From positions 248,001-312,000 of the forward strand of contig JNEN01001256.1 of NCBI GenBank assembly GCA_000697355.1: a stretch of DNA of 64,000 bases, read 5' to 3'. The position numbers and the translations under genes were made by a program. Shown here in pieces: positions 22,083 to 33,688 of the stretch. The DNA comes from Syncephalastrum monosporum B8922 (taxonomy: Eukaryota; Mucoromycota; Mucoromycetes; Mucorales; Syncephalastraceae). The notes below the pieces were generated by a model. It was not told where the DNA came from. It saw only the letters and a list, made by a program, of their open reading frames with translations, and did no database searches. Every line of letters starts with the position of its first letter. The stretch's first letter is position 1.

Positions 22083-23701
22083 AATGGAAAGTGGGTAAAG
22101 AAAAGATGCGCAGCAAAGCGTCTCACCTGTCTTTTAAGCTGTAGGGCCCTACCGAACGGTGTTTATCAATTACAGACTCACTTGAAGTGACATATCCATT
22201 GCTTCATTATGCGTCATTCCCTTTACACTGGTTCAGAGATATACAAGGAAGCCTTGCACACGGCTTTTATCACTGTTATTCCCATCCTGCATGTCGCGCG
22301 TATGCGTATGTTACCTTTTTCATATGTTGCCGCTGTAACCATGAATAGAGTATTTGCAGTTTTCTAGAGCATCTCCTGGAGACACAGAAGGCGTCGCGTT
22401 CTCTGCGTATACTCATCCGTAGGAGCGCGGTATATGATTATTACCTGCACAAGAACCAGGATTCATGACATTAGCGAAAGAATTTAAACAGAATAGAACT
22501 TGTTATTATGGTTTTCATTTATCATGGGAGCTGTTTTCTGCCATCAGCCACACACACCGATGTAACGGGAAGCATCAGTGTACTGAATAGTCATAAGATT
22601 TTGAAGGAATTGATGAAGGACTAATAAAGCAGAACTGCTGCTGATGAATCAACAGGTGCCAATATATCATAATTTTGATTTCAAAATCCTCTCCTCTCCC
22701 GCAATTTCGAAGATTATACCAAGTATATGACGATTGATGGGCTCAGACTACGCGTCATGTCGGTGTCCGCGCCGTTATCAGGTGACATAGAAGACAAAGC
22801 ATGATAAATAAAAATACACGAGCATCATTTCAGCTCCTTCGCGTGTGAAAAGTACAAAGAAGTGTGTCTCTCTTGTGATTATGATCGGGTTGCTAACCTC
22901 TTTGCGTAGAAACATTAACTAGCCCTACTAGACCTGGACGACAGATGCCACAACTGCGTTGATCAGGTATACGAGGATCCATTAATGCACCTCATGGCCC
23001 GGATATCGGAATTCTTAGGAAGGGCTGCTCACCATTGGACAGTCTATGGGAGAGGTGAATTGAGCTTCTAGACTGTCGCAACCTGCTCGAGGGCATGGTA
23101 CTTGCATGCCATCAAGCCCTCTCTTACACTCTTGTTCTCTGCAATATCTTGCGGCAGTAAAGGCACATTGTGCGGTTTTTAAGCAAACAATCGGTACCGC
23201 GGTTCCTCTCTTGTCTGCTGCAGAAGCGACGCTGTTTACGCACGCACTCATGTTCAGTCTGTCGGCGTTGACTACATCTTCAGTTGCTATCATTGACACC
23301 AGCGGAAGTTGGTGCTTTTCTAGAGGAGCATTATTCAAGTGATATTCTTGATTATCTCACTGAAAGCTTTTGCTGGCCAAATGTTCAGGTGGCCAAATGT
23401 TCAGGATGGGTCTAACACACCGGCTATGAGTCTTGTACAAACCTCTGCAGCGATAGAATTTTGGAGCAATAGGGTGCTTTTACAGTGGAGGTGACACATG
23501 GTTTCTGTTTTTGAAGTGTGGGCCAGTATAAAATGAATCGAGACACGACAAACTCACTAGATACAGGACTGCGATCGATTGCTCTAAGCTCATCGACGAT
23601 GAACCAAAGGTGGAACAGATCGATGGTAAATGGCAACCATATCAAGCAACGGGGTGAATAGGGTATCGCTTTATTTGCATCCAAAGACAAGGAAACAACA
23701 T
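22083..23701. other. Mostly empty region with one Cys-rich open frame
   Basis: The minus frame 23338-23015 (107 codons) contains eight cysteines, such as KTAQCAFTAARYCREQECKR, and is followed by a GTGAGC donor. It has no signal peptide and is opposed by a plus frame of similar length, so I leave it unassigned. A 16-bp direct duplication (TGGCCAAATGTTCAGG) lies at about 23373-23405. Nothing else is seen. Confidence 0.35.
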
Positions 23702-25039
23702 TCAACTAGATCGACGGGAGGAGGGTCTGGCGTTGAAATCGGGGCGTCGACCGTTTGCATCGTATTTAGATGGCGCAACCAGTTCTTGACCCTTCCAATC
23801 ATAGACGGGCGAGCCGGCTTCCCGCATCCAGCTAACCGAGGAGCGTCGTCGTTGCTGTGGCGGAGGTGACGGGAGTGGATTGTTTGATGGCGCATGAATT
23901 GAGTCCCAAATTGTCTTTTTCTGTTCGTGTGCGGTTGGAGTGACGATATCCTCATCCATCATCATGCTGGTGTCGCCGTCGTCGTCGAGTGCCATGGACA
24001 TCTGGTTATTATAAGCACATGGTCAGTCTAGTGTGCTCCTTATTGGAAGTCGCAGTTACCTCATGATCTTCAGAGGATCCTCTAAGTGAGGCGGAGGTGG
24101 GGAGGGGATGGTCGCCTTGAACCGATTTCAAAAGGGTATTCAGCGGCCCTTTTGTCTCGGCTGTCAAGCATGTCACGTCGTGGACCATGGCCTGGATAGC
24201 CAAGTTGCGATCGCTCGTCATGAGACGCACTCGTTGACCCAGCTGCTGTTGATAGTAGCTGTACATACGTTAGCAACACAATGACAATGACACTAGGGTA
24301 CACGCGCTTACAGGCAGCAGTCAAGGATCCGGTCGTCACCTTTTGTCTTTTCATTAGAAATAAATCAGTCTACCGAAAATGAGGGCTACGAAATCGGATA
24401 CGTACAAACGGTGAGTTCTTATCATACACTTCATGATGTTTTTGGCCGCGTAGCCATTGTTTACGACTGCGCAATCCTTTTTCCAGGAACTGCATAACAT
24501 CTCTTGCGAGTTCGCTCAGAGTGCCCTGATAGACGCCTCTTTCCGAACGTGGCTCCTTTCTTAACTACAAAGAACTGCATGAATACAGGCCCCAGGTGTG
24601 TCACAAAACAAATAATGCAGATATCGTGTACTATACCTTAAGCCTGTCGAGCTCACGTATGACGATCCAGGGAACGATGAGGACGATCTGTCCAGGCTGA
24701 CGCTCAGCTGCCTGAGTGAGCGATTTGAGATACTTCAAGTGCGAAATCAAGAAATTGGTATCCAAGACAAGCGCCGTGCGAACAGAAGCCAGTTGAGCTG
24801 TTGAGGGCATATGAGTTATCCTGTAAACAGTACGGGGCGCGTCTTACCGTCTCCACCGCTACTCTCGAAAAGGTGGTCGTCTATAGGCGCATCGTCCGCT
24901 AATGCATAACCCAAAGTGAGAACAAAGAAAGGGATAAACCAGACACCATTCTAGACTTACTTTGAGCACGAATGTCCGCGATTTCCTGACTGAGACCCAG
25001 AAGGAATTCAGGACCATCGAGGTCCATGCTGTCGTCCAT
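23702..25039 (-). CDS. SWT1: SWT1-type PIN-domain endoribonuclease
   Basis: Seven short exons (25039-24961, 24898-24848, 24797-24637, 24564-24406, 24346-24312, 24258-24060, 24001-23702) join in consistent phase to give 327 residues. The PIN nuclease domain starts at VLDTNFLISHL and continues PWIVIRELDRLK, GDDRILDCCLYYQQQ and RLMTSDRNLAIQA, which supply the four acidic metal-binding positions. Both PWIVxxELD and GDDRILDCC are characteristic of Swt1, a nuclear RNA endonuclease that clears unreleased mRNPs at the nuclear pore. The C-terminal 100 residues are disordered (acidic MMMDED, then Pro/Arg/Ser-rich). The protein is shorter than yeast and animal Swt1 because it lacks the long flanking regions. 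It diverges from the SNAPC4-like gene. Confidence 0.85.
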
Positions 25040-25276
25040 GGTGCAGACAGAGTAGTGAGTCCTACTTCAGTATATGACTACTATTGGGGCTCCCTCTTGA
25101 CAGCTGAGAAAAAAAAGGCAAAAGGCCAAAGTAGCTTTGATTTTTACTGCGCGGTGAGTGGGAAGTTGGAGTCACGCAACCAAGGCAATCGCTTCATTTC
25201 ATTGCCTGCATGAAATCTTTTTTTTTTTCTTTTTCTTTGTCTTTGTTCTTATTGCGCTTTCGAACTGTAACCCACC
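25040..25276. promoter_or_regulatory. Bidirectional intergenic promoter region
   Basis: Only 237 nt separate the start codons of the divergent SWT1-like and SNAPC4-like genes. A T/C tract at 25218-25262 sits directly upstream of the plus-strand start. No TATA consensus is evident. Confidence 0.55.
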
Positions 25277-27506
25277 ATGCCACGGCGATCGGCCCGAAAT
25301 CGCAAGACACGGTCTGAGAAAGACTACGTCAATCCAGAGACCATACCCGACGACGGCTTCTTGACTGAGATCCAGCAGACCCCTTTGAAGGTGTATAGCG
25401 ACGAGGAGTTCGATAGCAACAACACCCATGCCGCCACATCCCCTTCACAACTGCCCGAATCCGACCAAGACGAGACAGACGATGACGCGTACGGTCGCTT
25501 GCCCAAAAGACAGCGTGGCGCAAAAGCTGCCAGAGTCTCTTCCCGAAGACTCAAGAACAAGCGCGCCGCGACAGAAAAGACAATGGCGCCCACCAAACAT
25601 GTCGGTGTCGATGAACTGGACGGCGGCGAGGTTCTTGCCACCGCCGACACTGGCGACAAGGACGGATCCGCCCACACGAGGACGGCGACGCTCGAGGACT
25701 TTATACGGGACCATGCCGAGCATGAAGAAGAAACGGAGAGTATGCTCCCGGTCTTGCTGGAAGTGGCCGAGCAGCAGCCAGAAGCAGTGCCGGGGTTCAA
25801 TCGGGGCCGTGTGGCTGCCATGGAGGCGCTTCGCCTCAATCAAGCCATGACAGACCAAGTCGAGGCTCAAATCCAGCAGATCGACGCCATGTTGGCCGCC
25901 TTACAAGAACAAAAGGTAAACGAAAGAGAGAAATACAGCCAGTGCGCTCTTACACAACCTCAACCAACTCACTCCCATGACAATGGATAGCGTGATCTGC
26001 GTACTCTTTCCATTGAGGAGGCGAAGCTGGGTAAAAAGAGGTCCGAACAATTCAAGGTCTACAAGGGCAAACTGCGGTTTTTTGGTGAAGACGAGGGCGA
26101 GGTAAGAAAAAGACAAAGGACGCGAAAGGGTTCCAGAATTGGAATTGACATTCTCTTGCTTCTTTTCTCAGGAGGTGCCGCGGACCTTTGCTTATGGCGT
26201 CGGTGCAAATACAGAAGACACCTCTCCCGAAAAGTCATTTTGTAAGTATCTTTGTGGTTGCTCTGTCGTCCAAAATCACTCATGTGTCACTAGGGAGCGC
26301 ATTCGAACGACGTCGACTTGCTGAGGGTGTCCGTGCCGAGGCGCAGCGCAACCTGGCAATGCAGGTCATTGCAAAGTAGGTCTTGGCTTCACCCCACAAC
26401 CCCATATTGCTTTATCTAACCGAGCACCCGGTTATAGTAAGGAAGCGCACCGAGTATGGGAGATTGACCGTGTGGATCCCAGCCTGTTGGAAGATTTCCC
26501 GGTCCACCAGCTACGGTGGGACCGCATTAGCAAATATTACGTAAGTTCACCCATAAGAAGAGGTGCTGCTCCCCGGATCGCTGATGAACGACTACAAACC
26601 AGGTCAAGAAGCACAGCCCTGTGCAGTGCATGATCCAGTGGACGACCCAGGAACATCCGAGTATCAACAAGAAACCGTGGAACAAGGAAGAGACCGACCG
26701 ACTGAACGAGCTGGTCGACCAGTATGGCGACAAAGGCCACTGGCAACAGATTGCGATCGAGCTCAACACGAGCCGAACGGTGCAACAGTGCTTCTCCCGC
26801 TATCAATTTCTAAAGCACAACCGTGAAATCAAGCAGCGCAAGTGGACGGCCGAGGAAGATCGCATGCTGCACGAAGCGGTGGATCTCTATGGCGACCGCA
26901 ACTGGCAGACCGTAGCCTCCTTCATTGGCAAGCGGTCCGGGCAGCAGTGTCTCCAGCGTTGGCAAAAATCAATTGATCCTGCGATCCGGCGCTCGCGCTG
27001 GACCGAGGAAGAAGACCGATCGCTGGTTGCAGCTGTGCACGTCTACGGCGTGGGCAAGTGGAACTTGGTCCAGCAACATATACCCGGGCGGACCGACATG
27101 CAGTGCCGCGAACGCTATACCAATTTCTTGGATCCCAAACTGGATCGCGGGCCGTTTACGCAGCAGGTAATGTCTTACAGAACAAAAAGACCTTTCTTAC
27201 TGGGTCAAAGATAACTTATGTAAGTGAGGACAGGAGGAGCAAAAACTGGTGGAGCTCGTGGCTCAGTTTGGACCCAAGTGGTCCTTAATCGCCAAACATA
27301 TGCCCACCCGGACGGACAGTCGGATTGCGATAGCGTGGCGGCGTCTGGAGAGGAAGAAACAAGAGGAGGAAAGGAAACTACAAGAGCAGGCGAGGCGTGA
27401 GGAATACGGCGACAGTTATCAAGCACCGCCACCAGTGAAACGAAAGAAAAAGATAGGGAGACCCAAAGGATCATTGAAAGGGTCACCAAAGAAGCGCAAG
27501 ACTTGA
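25277..27506 (+). CDS. SNAPC4-like multi-repeat Myb transcription factor
   Basis: Seven exons (25277-25915, 25991-26101, 26172-26241, 26294-26375, 26438-26540, 26603-27166, 27234-27506) give 613 residues with matching phases. After an acidic N-terminus and a coiled-coil-like segment, there is a half Myb repeat (WDRISKYY...CMIQWTTQEHPSINK). Four fuller SANT/Myb repeats follow: KPWNKEETDRLNELVDQYG, RKWTAEEDRMLHEAVDLYG, SRWTEEEDRSLVAAVHVYG and EEQKLVELVAQFG. The HPSINK linker and half-plus-four arrangement match SNAPC4 (SNAP190), the DNA-binding subunit that recruits Pol II/III to snRNA promoters. A C-terminal AT-hook-like KKKIGRPKGSLKG follows. Other SNAPc subunits are not in the window, so the complex is inferred. 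Confidence 0.87.
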
Positions 27507-27952
27507 CAATTGTACATACACATGACTACATAAAACGATACCCGAATGTGCCCTTCAGGAAAAGAGGCATGCTCATTGAAAGGCAGTTTACTCTCTGCCT
27601 GCCGATGACAGGTGAAGCACATCTGTATTTTCGGTTTAATTCCTCCTCTCATTATCGCGCATACGGGCGGATCACTTTATGCCAGATAATCAAGTGCTGA
27701 GTCCCAGACACGTTCCTGTCATGAATCTTTTTTAAGTTCAGGCACCATACTTGACAGGCAATGTGGATCATTACGTGATGCAGGCCCCCGCCTAGAGCTC
27801 CCTCACCTCTCCCCGCCCCCTTCTCCTCTCCACCCCCGCATTCTTTTCATCTCAAACAAAAAAAAACTGTGTCCATAGGAGAAATGCAGCGAGAGGAATA
27901 AATAATAGTAGAAGAAGTACGTATGCAAATGTTCATTCTTTTTACACATTTA
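27507..27952. other. Intergenic region between convergent genes
   Basis: 3' flanks of the Myb and homeodomain genes. Contains a CT-rich tract at 27785-27855. No gene seen. Confidence 0.5.
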
Positions 27953-29353
27953 TTAAGGGATGAAGAAGTCGGTGAGACCCGTGAGGCCTTGAGACATGAG
28001 TGCGGAATCCTCAAAGTGGAGGAGCGACTGGGTTTCGGGACAGGCCTGGGCGAGGGACAGCAAGTCTTGCTTGAGCTGTTGGCCATCGCCCTGGAGGGTG
28101 TGGCGGAAAAAGTGAGATGCCTGTTTGGACTCGGTAAAGTCGGCGCACTGGATCCAGCCGTCGTCCTTTTTAAGGTAAAAGGTCGGTGCGGTGACGAGGT
28201 GAAAGTGGAGGGCGGATTGGGTATGCTCGATGGCGTGAATGGCCTCGAGCGGCGTGCGGACCTGGAACTCGAGGCCGCCGTCGGATATGTACCAGACAAA
28301 CGTGCGGTCGACCGGACGATAGGAGCAGACAAGATCAGGGAGCTCGAGTGCGAGCAGACGCTGCCAGGTCCCGATGCAAAGCGACGTTGTGCCCATCAAG
28401 ACGATATCCTGCGCCAGTGCTTCGGCTGCTCCTGCTCCTACTACAGCGGCGGTTGCGTTTGTATTTGTGTTTGTGATGTTGGTGTGGTGGGTGGTGGGAG
28501 AGGCGGTCGGAAACAGACTGCTCGGCGGGGGCGGGGATGTGGTGAGGGCAAACATGTCGTCGAGCCAAGGCTGCTGCTGCTGTGGTTGTGGTGGTACTGG
28601 GAACTGCTGGGCCAACATGACAGTAGGACCTGCCTCGGGGGTAGGGACCAGGGTGGGCATAGAGCACGAGTTGGGCAAGGGCGGATGCGAAGGGTTGGGG
28701 AACGGATGGTGCTGTTGCTGGTGCTGTGGAGGAGGCATGCTCTGTCGGGTCTCGTCGAAATACATGGACTTCCAGCCCGGAGCCATGCAGATGTCGGCAC
28801 TCTGGGCGCGGCGGACCCACACCGGGTCGTAGTGGTGCGAGTAGAGCTGAGCGCGAATGGCGGCTTGATGCATTTGCATCTGAGCGCGCTTTTGCATGTG
28901 CTTGACCTTGGCCCTCCGGTTCTGAAACCAGATTTGGATGGACCGCTCGCTCATCCCCAGGCGCTCCGAGAGCTGTTTGCGCAGTTTGGCATTCGGACTC
29001 ACGTTGGTAGAGAAAGTATCTTCGAGGACAGAGAGTTGCTCGGCCGTGGCACGTGTCCGCTTGCGACCCTTGACGGATGCCTTGCTTTTCATGCCATCTT
29101 TCGTATGCTGTTGTTGCCCGGAGGCCTGCGAGTCTGGCTGCTGTTGTGGCTGTTCTTGTGAGGATGCGGGCTGAGGATGCTGGAGATGCTGTGGTTGGAA
29201 ATGGTGCGGTTGCTGTTGAAAGAGGAATTGGTCTTCCCGGCTCGAGACCGAGGATGAGGAGGATGAGGAGGATGCGGTCAAGGATAGATTCAAGTCGCCG
29301 CTGACGTGTGAAGCCCAAGGGTCGATGGTTTGCTGTTCCTGGAGAATCGACAT
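27953..29353 (-). CDS. Homeodomain transcription factor, HOY1 type
   Basis: Single-exon gene, 466 residues. The N-terminus is Ser- and Gln/His-rich. The homeodomain spans about residues 95-156 (KGRKRTRATAEQLSVLEDTF ... SERSIQIWFQNRRAKVKHMQ), with the invariant WFQNRR recognition helix. A second conserved block at about residues 330-455 (GTWQRLLALELPDLVCSYRP, RTFVWYISDGGLEFQV, FTESKQASHFFRHTL) resembles the PH-like domain that accompanies the homeodomain in fungal HOY1-type regulators of hyphal growth and stationary-phase survival. That family match is from memory. The product is nuclear; targets are unknown. A long CT-rich leader lies just upstream on the minus strand. Confidence 0.88.
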   Translation of the reverse strand: MSILQEQQTIDPWASHVSGDLNLSLTASSSSSSSSVSSREDQFLFQQQPHHFQPQHLQHPQPASSQEQPQQQPDSQASGQQQHTKDGMKSKASVKGRKRTRATAEQLSVLEDTFSTNVSPNAKLRKQLSERLGMSERSIQIWFQNRRAKVKHMQKRAQMQMHQAAIRAQLYSHHYDPVWVRRAQSADICMAPGWKSMYFDETRQSMPPPQHQQQHHPFPNPSHPPLPNSCSMPTLVPTPEAGPTVMLAQQFPVPPQPQQQQPWLDDMFALTTSPPPPSSLFPTASPTTHHTNITNTNTNATAAVVGAGAAEALAQDIVLMGTTSLCIGTWQRLLALELPDLVCSYRPVDRTFVWYISDGGLEFQVRTPLEAIHAIEHTQSALHFHLVTAPTFYLKKDDGWIQCADFTESKQASHFFRHTLQGDGQQLKQDLLSLAQACPETQSLLHFEDSALMSQGLTGLTDFFIP

Positions 29354-31881
29354 GCTATGGAATATGAGGATGGAGCGAGGCGGGAAATAAAGAGTATATA
29401 CAAAAGGATGGCTCGGAAAAGAAGAAGAGAAGAAGAGTAAGAAAAGGCGGATGGGATGGAGCGATTAAAAGGTAATGATATGGGGATGTCGAGAAAAAAG
29501 ACAGGGAAAAAAGATGATCGGTACTGAGTGGGAGGCAAATGAGGGGAAAGGGCAAGGGCTCGAGAACGAGGGAAGGAAGGATGAATGAAAGAAAGAGAGA
29601 GTGTGCGTTCGAGTGGAACGAGGAAAGGAAAGAGAAAGAAGTGTCATGCCCTCGGACAAAGGAGGCCCTTTTTACCTTTTCGCAAAAAAAAAAAAAAAAA
29701 AAAAAACCTGCCCTCCTCGCTCTCTCTCTCGCTGTGGGGCCAAGCCGATCTCTCTCGAAAGAACCATACATACAAAGAAATCTCGTGGCCCCTTTTCCCT
29801 TTTTTTTTTTCTTTTCGCTTGTTTGGGCCTCTTGATTCCACACTCGCTGTCTCTCTCTCCACATATTGTGCACAGAATAATGCATCCTCCTTTTGTTTCG
29901 AGTCCATGAGCCACGCTGATACTCAACCTTGGCTGAATATCAGGCCATTGTCATGGATGATGCGGATTCTCTTGTTCCGTATTTTACTTCCTAATATCCA
30001 AACTCCATAAGCCTGCCTGAGACGTGTAGCAATCATGTTTCTTTTGGCTAATGTGATAGTCGTGTAGAAAGGTCTCCCTTCTTTTTTTCGCCATCTCGAA
30101 CAAGGCAAGTACGGCGGTAGATAGCGTCGATGAAGCAGATCGCGGCGGCGGCGGCAGCATCAGCAACGTCGAAACCCCTTTCTTCATTCACACGCCTCTC
30201 TCTATCTGTCCTTTTCGCTCTTGCTCTCTTTGTCTCCATCAGCGTTTGCTTTCTTCCTCCCTGATGAGATGCCTTACTCCCTTCTGCCGACAATGTTACA
30301 GCCTCGCCTCCGCCCCCAGCCTTCCCCCCCCCCTTTCTACCTCTCTCTTACTTGCAGTAGAAAAGAGAAATAGAGCCTCCCTGTCGCCTTTTCCGCCGCA
30401 GTCGCTGTGGATTCCCCCTTGGGCTTGTCAAGTCGCATCAAATCAAGCTTTATTTTGATCACTTGCCGTCTATTCTTAACACAACCGAACCGATCATTCA
30501 TCACTGCTATGCATAATGTCGCCTACACATAGTTTCCGCCTGGATATTTCATTAAAGCAGCATGGGTATACTCTTGTTCGCCTTAAGGTCTATTTCCCCC
30601 GTCCAGCGTTTCAACCATGTGTTGCAAACTTGCAATTCCTCACGCTGCCTTCGGCACGAGTTCTTTTGGGCCCGTCCTGCATCGACGGTCTTTTTCTTTT
30701 CTTGTCTTTCTTTTTTAGACATGACGTCTCCTGCGGAGACCAGAACTGGCCACCCAGAAAGCGGGTCACCCCTTCTTTTTTAGCCAGCGTAACCGGAAAG
30801 CGCGGCCACCTGGGTAAGGCAATCGGACACGTTGCTATCAACTTCAAGATGATCTTGCCCTTAATTGGCTCCCGTGTATGCAGAAGAGTGTGTATGTCTA
30901 TGTGTTTATGTGTCTATGTGTATCTATCTATGTACATGCCTCGCTGTCTCTCTTGCGGGCTCGGTTTAATTACATGTGCCATGATCTTTTTTGTCACACA
31001 TCCGCTCTGGCCGGACCCCGCCTGCATAGCGTCCATAATGGGTGACATGGCATAACGCGCACGACATCACGGCAGGCACTTGTCACCATATTCCGGACAC
31101 ATACACACATATGAAGACATTCGTCTCGTCTGCGGGTCCCCTTCTTGGACTCCTATTGCGATGGACTGTCTGATCATATCTGCCGGCCATGAACCTGCCT
31201 CGAACCTGCAACGATCCTTTGATCATGCATAGCCCTCTATTTTTATTTCGGATGTATGATCTGTCAGATATCTATCAAAAATAGAAAGGGGGTGAGCGTG
31301 TTTCAGGAATCAATCGATCACCATGAGAGCGTGTGTGGTGTTGGGCGGGTGTAGTACCTGCAGTGGAAAAAGAAAGAAATGCACCGCCAACGCATTTTTC
31401 GATATATATATATATATATAAAGTCTATTCCCGCCCTGAAGGCATGATGAGGGCATCTGGCGTCAGAAAAAAGAAGAGAGAGAGAGAATGCGCGGCTTAA
31501 TTGCTATCCAGTCAAACAGGCGCGGGCGCCCGAGTGGCTGGATTTGGGCGTTGGAAAAAAGGTTCGTATCCGACAAATGACACTAAAAGAGGAATAGCAA
31601 TGGCGTGCTTATGCAAAAATTTATTGGCGTGCATGACATGGAGCGAGATCAGCCTGCATGGATGATGCATACACATACGAGTCATGATGTACACACAGCG
31701 CGCAGAGGCCTGAGGAAAGGGAAAAAATAGAAAAGAAATAAAAAGGCGACAGGAGGAAAGGAAAAAAAAGAGCATCAACGGGAGGGGGTCTCGGGGATAA
31801 GCAGGAGGACAGTAAAGTATATGTAAGGTATGTATGAAAGATGTGTGTATTGTACAGCAAAGAATGATGGGCTGCGGTGCT
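29354..31881. other. 2.5-kb intergenic region with homopurine/homopyrimidine tracts
   Basis: Contains the homeodomain gene leader (29354-29640), an A22-type run at 29685-29706, CT-rich tracts (29714-29760, 29800-29870, 30170-30260, 30330-30400), a TGTATC/TATC microsatellite near 30890-30930 and an AT dinucleotide run at 31402-31420. Frames here, such as 30516-31055, are low-complexity or lack domains and I do not call them. Confidence 0.5.
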
Positions 31882-33186
31882 TTATGAAGAAGAGGAAGAG
31901 GAAGAAGAAGAAGAAGAGGAGGAGGATGATAAAGGTGATAAAGGACATTGGATATCTTGGTCGCCGAGTGCCTCTTCACAGCGATCGACGGAAAGGCGCA
32001 ACTTGCTGGCGACGATGACACGGTCATTACCACGTGCGTGCCAAACGATGGAGGCGAGCAAATCACGGTCCATCCCGAGGACACAGGGCGAAGGGAGATT
32101 GACAGAATATTGACCCAGGGTGCCAGGCACATGCAGCATCTCGTAGACGGTGGGTCTGCCTTTGATGAGGACCTCGATCCGCTCCTTGTTCCACTGATCG
32201 CCTCGGACGAGGATAGAGCGTGGCAGGAGGTCGACCAAGAGTGTGTGCTGGAGCGAAAAGTCGTCAGGGATGCGCCACACTGGGTCCAGCACGGGCTCGA
32301 CGTCCTCGGCCGAGGGACGCTCGACGCGCCGGATGGGGTAGATGACCTTGACGACGGTGGCTAGCACGGCGAGCAGTACGATGGCCACCATCAGCGAGAC
32401 CTCCAGGGGCCATTTCCTGGCGCGGGTCTGCTCCCGTTGCTGCAAGTCGTGCTGCTTGCGCTGTTCCTGATGGAGGAGGCGGCGGCGGCGGCGGTCATGC
32501 CGCGCGCGCTGGAGGATCTGGGCCATGCTCTGGCGGCGTATCTTGGACAGCTGCTCGACGGTCATGATCTCGGCGGGCGAGAGGGGCCCAAAGAGGTGGT
32601 TGTGGCCGAATGGGTCGTCCAAGTGCTCCACAAGCGAGACGCAGGGCACGCAATGGTAGCGCAAGAGGTCGGCGAGGGCAGCCTGCAGCGCGTGGATGTC
32701 CTGAGGGTGGTTCGGGTGGTGGGTCGGGACGAGGACGGCCCAGGCCGGGATGCTGCCGAGCTGGGAGATAAAGACGAGGTCGCGCACGGTCTGGTTCCGC
32801 GACGCGTGCTCGTTGTAGAAATAAAAGACAAAGTCGATGGCGTGTGCTGCGTCAAGGTCGACGTACTCGCGCACCATCCAGTGCGGCTGACCACAAAAGT
32901 TGGCGTGGACGATGGCCAGGCCGGTGTCTTGCGCGGTCCAGATGGGGTCTTGGGCGATGACCACGTGACGGGCTTCCCGACTGGGTTCCTGGCGAGGGTT
33001 CAAATAAGCAATCCCCTCCGAAAGCTTCTGCAGCACCACCGACTGGCACGATTCACTCTCGATCCCCATATAAAGCACGGTCACGGTCGTCAATGTCTCC
33101 AGGGGCTCATCCTCGGGCGGCTCAGCAGCGGGCATCGCACGTGAGGATGGGCTCGGGAAGGCGGATGAAAGCTGTCTTGGGTTCAT
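31882..33186 (-). CDS. Unknown single-pass membrane protein with alpha/beta N-terminal domain
   Basis: Single-exon gene, 434 residues. Residues 30-200 alternate hydrophobic strands and helices (TVTVLYMG, AIDFVFYFYNEH, PAWAVLVPTHHP) in a pattern reminiscent of a small GTPase fold, but no GxxxxGK[ST] P-loop is present. A basic, Arg/Gln-rich helix (about 215-257) leads into one membrane span (PLEVSLMVAIVLLAVLATVV, about 260-280). The C-terminal part (about 290-415) is a second folded-looking region, and the protein ends in about 15 consecutive serines encoded by a TCT/TCC run. I do not recognise the family. The long opposite-strand frame at 32437-33144 is a shadow of this GC-rich gene. Confidence 0.75.
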   Translation of the reverse strand: MNPRQLSSAFPSPSSRAMPAAEPPEDEPLETLTTVTVLYMGIESESCQSVVLQKLSEGIAYLNPRQEPSREARHVVIAQDPIWTAQDTGLAIVHANFCGQPHWMVREYVDLDAAHAIDFVFYFYNEHASRNQTVRDLVFISQLGSIPAWAVLVPTHHPNHPQDIHALQAALADLLRYHCVPCVSLVEHLDDPFGHNHLFGPLSPAEIMTVEQLSKIRRQSMAQILQRARHDRRRRRLLHQEQRKQHDLQQREQTRARKWPLEVSLMVAIVLLAVLATVVKVIYPIRRVERPSAEDVEPVLDPVWRIPDDFSLQHTLLVDLLPRSILVRGDQWNKERIEVLIKGRPTVYEMLHVPGTLGQYSVNLPSPCVLGMDRDLLASIVWHARGNDRVIVASKLRLSVDRCEEALGDQDIQCPLSPLSSSSSSSSSSSSSSS

Positions 33187-33688
33187 GAACTACTGAAAAG
33201 AACGGAAGGGGAAGGGGGAGACGTTCATTGGTTTACCCGTAGCTGCACCCGGTGGCCCCGCGTGTTTCTGTTTTACTGTTGTATACATACCCAAAAAGAA
33301 ACGTACGAGTCTCTCTCTAACCCACTCTCTTGTTTCTTGATTTTCTTCTTTTCGGCCGAAGAAAAAAATAAAATAATGATAGAAAGAGGAAAAGGGACGA
33401 GATGCGTCACAATGCCGGATCACACGACCTGTGCATGAAATTGGACTGGACTGGACTGGACTGGACTGGACTGGATTGAATTGGAGTGGATTGAATCTTT
33501 GTAATGTATTTTTGCAAAGGATGTAGACTATAATTTACAGGGAAGAAGCATAAGTAGTACGTACACAAGAAAAAAAGAAAAAGAAAAAGGATGACAACAG
33601 GCGAGATGGGCGGATACACACGCAGTAAGAGGAGAAGGAAGAGAGATGGAGATGCATAGGATAGGACAGAAGAACAAAAAAAAAAGGG
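33187..33688. other. Intergenic region
   Basis: CT-rich minus-strand leader of the preceding gene plus the 3' flank of the PH-domain gene. It holds the pentanucleotide array listed separately. No gene seen. Confidence 0.5.
33443..33472 (+). repeat. GGACT pentanucleotide microsatellite, 6 copies
   Basis: Six perfect GGACT units, followed by diverged units (GGATT GAATT GGAGT). Confidence 0.9.

Noticed and set aside
22055..22126. Upstream in-frame ATG at 22126 for the autophagy-receptor-like gene
   Set aside because: The extension translates a 7-bp repeat leader (repeated Phe/Leu/Ser) and would bury the hydrophobic anchor; the ATG at 22054 is preferred.
27923..29161. 412-codon open frame on the plus strand
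   Set aside because: Lies antisense to the homeodomain gene; the open frame follows from its GC-rich, repeat-rich codons, and the translation has no domain.
30516..31055. 179-codon plus frame
   Set aside because: Phe/Cys/Tyr-rich translation across microsatellite DNA, with no domain and no codon bias.
31515..31580. tRNA-like boxes CCGAGTGG and GGTTCGTATCC
   Set aside because: Too close together, with no anticodon arm and only two base pairs in the T stem.
32437..33144. 235-codon plus frame
   Set aside because: Antisense shadow of the membrane-protein gene at 31882-33186, which has a defined membrane span.
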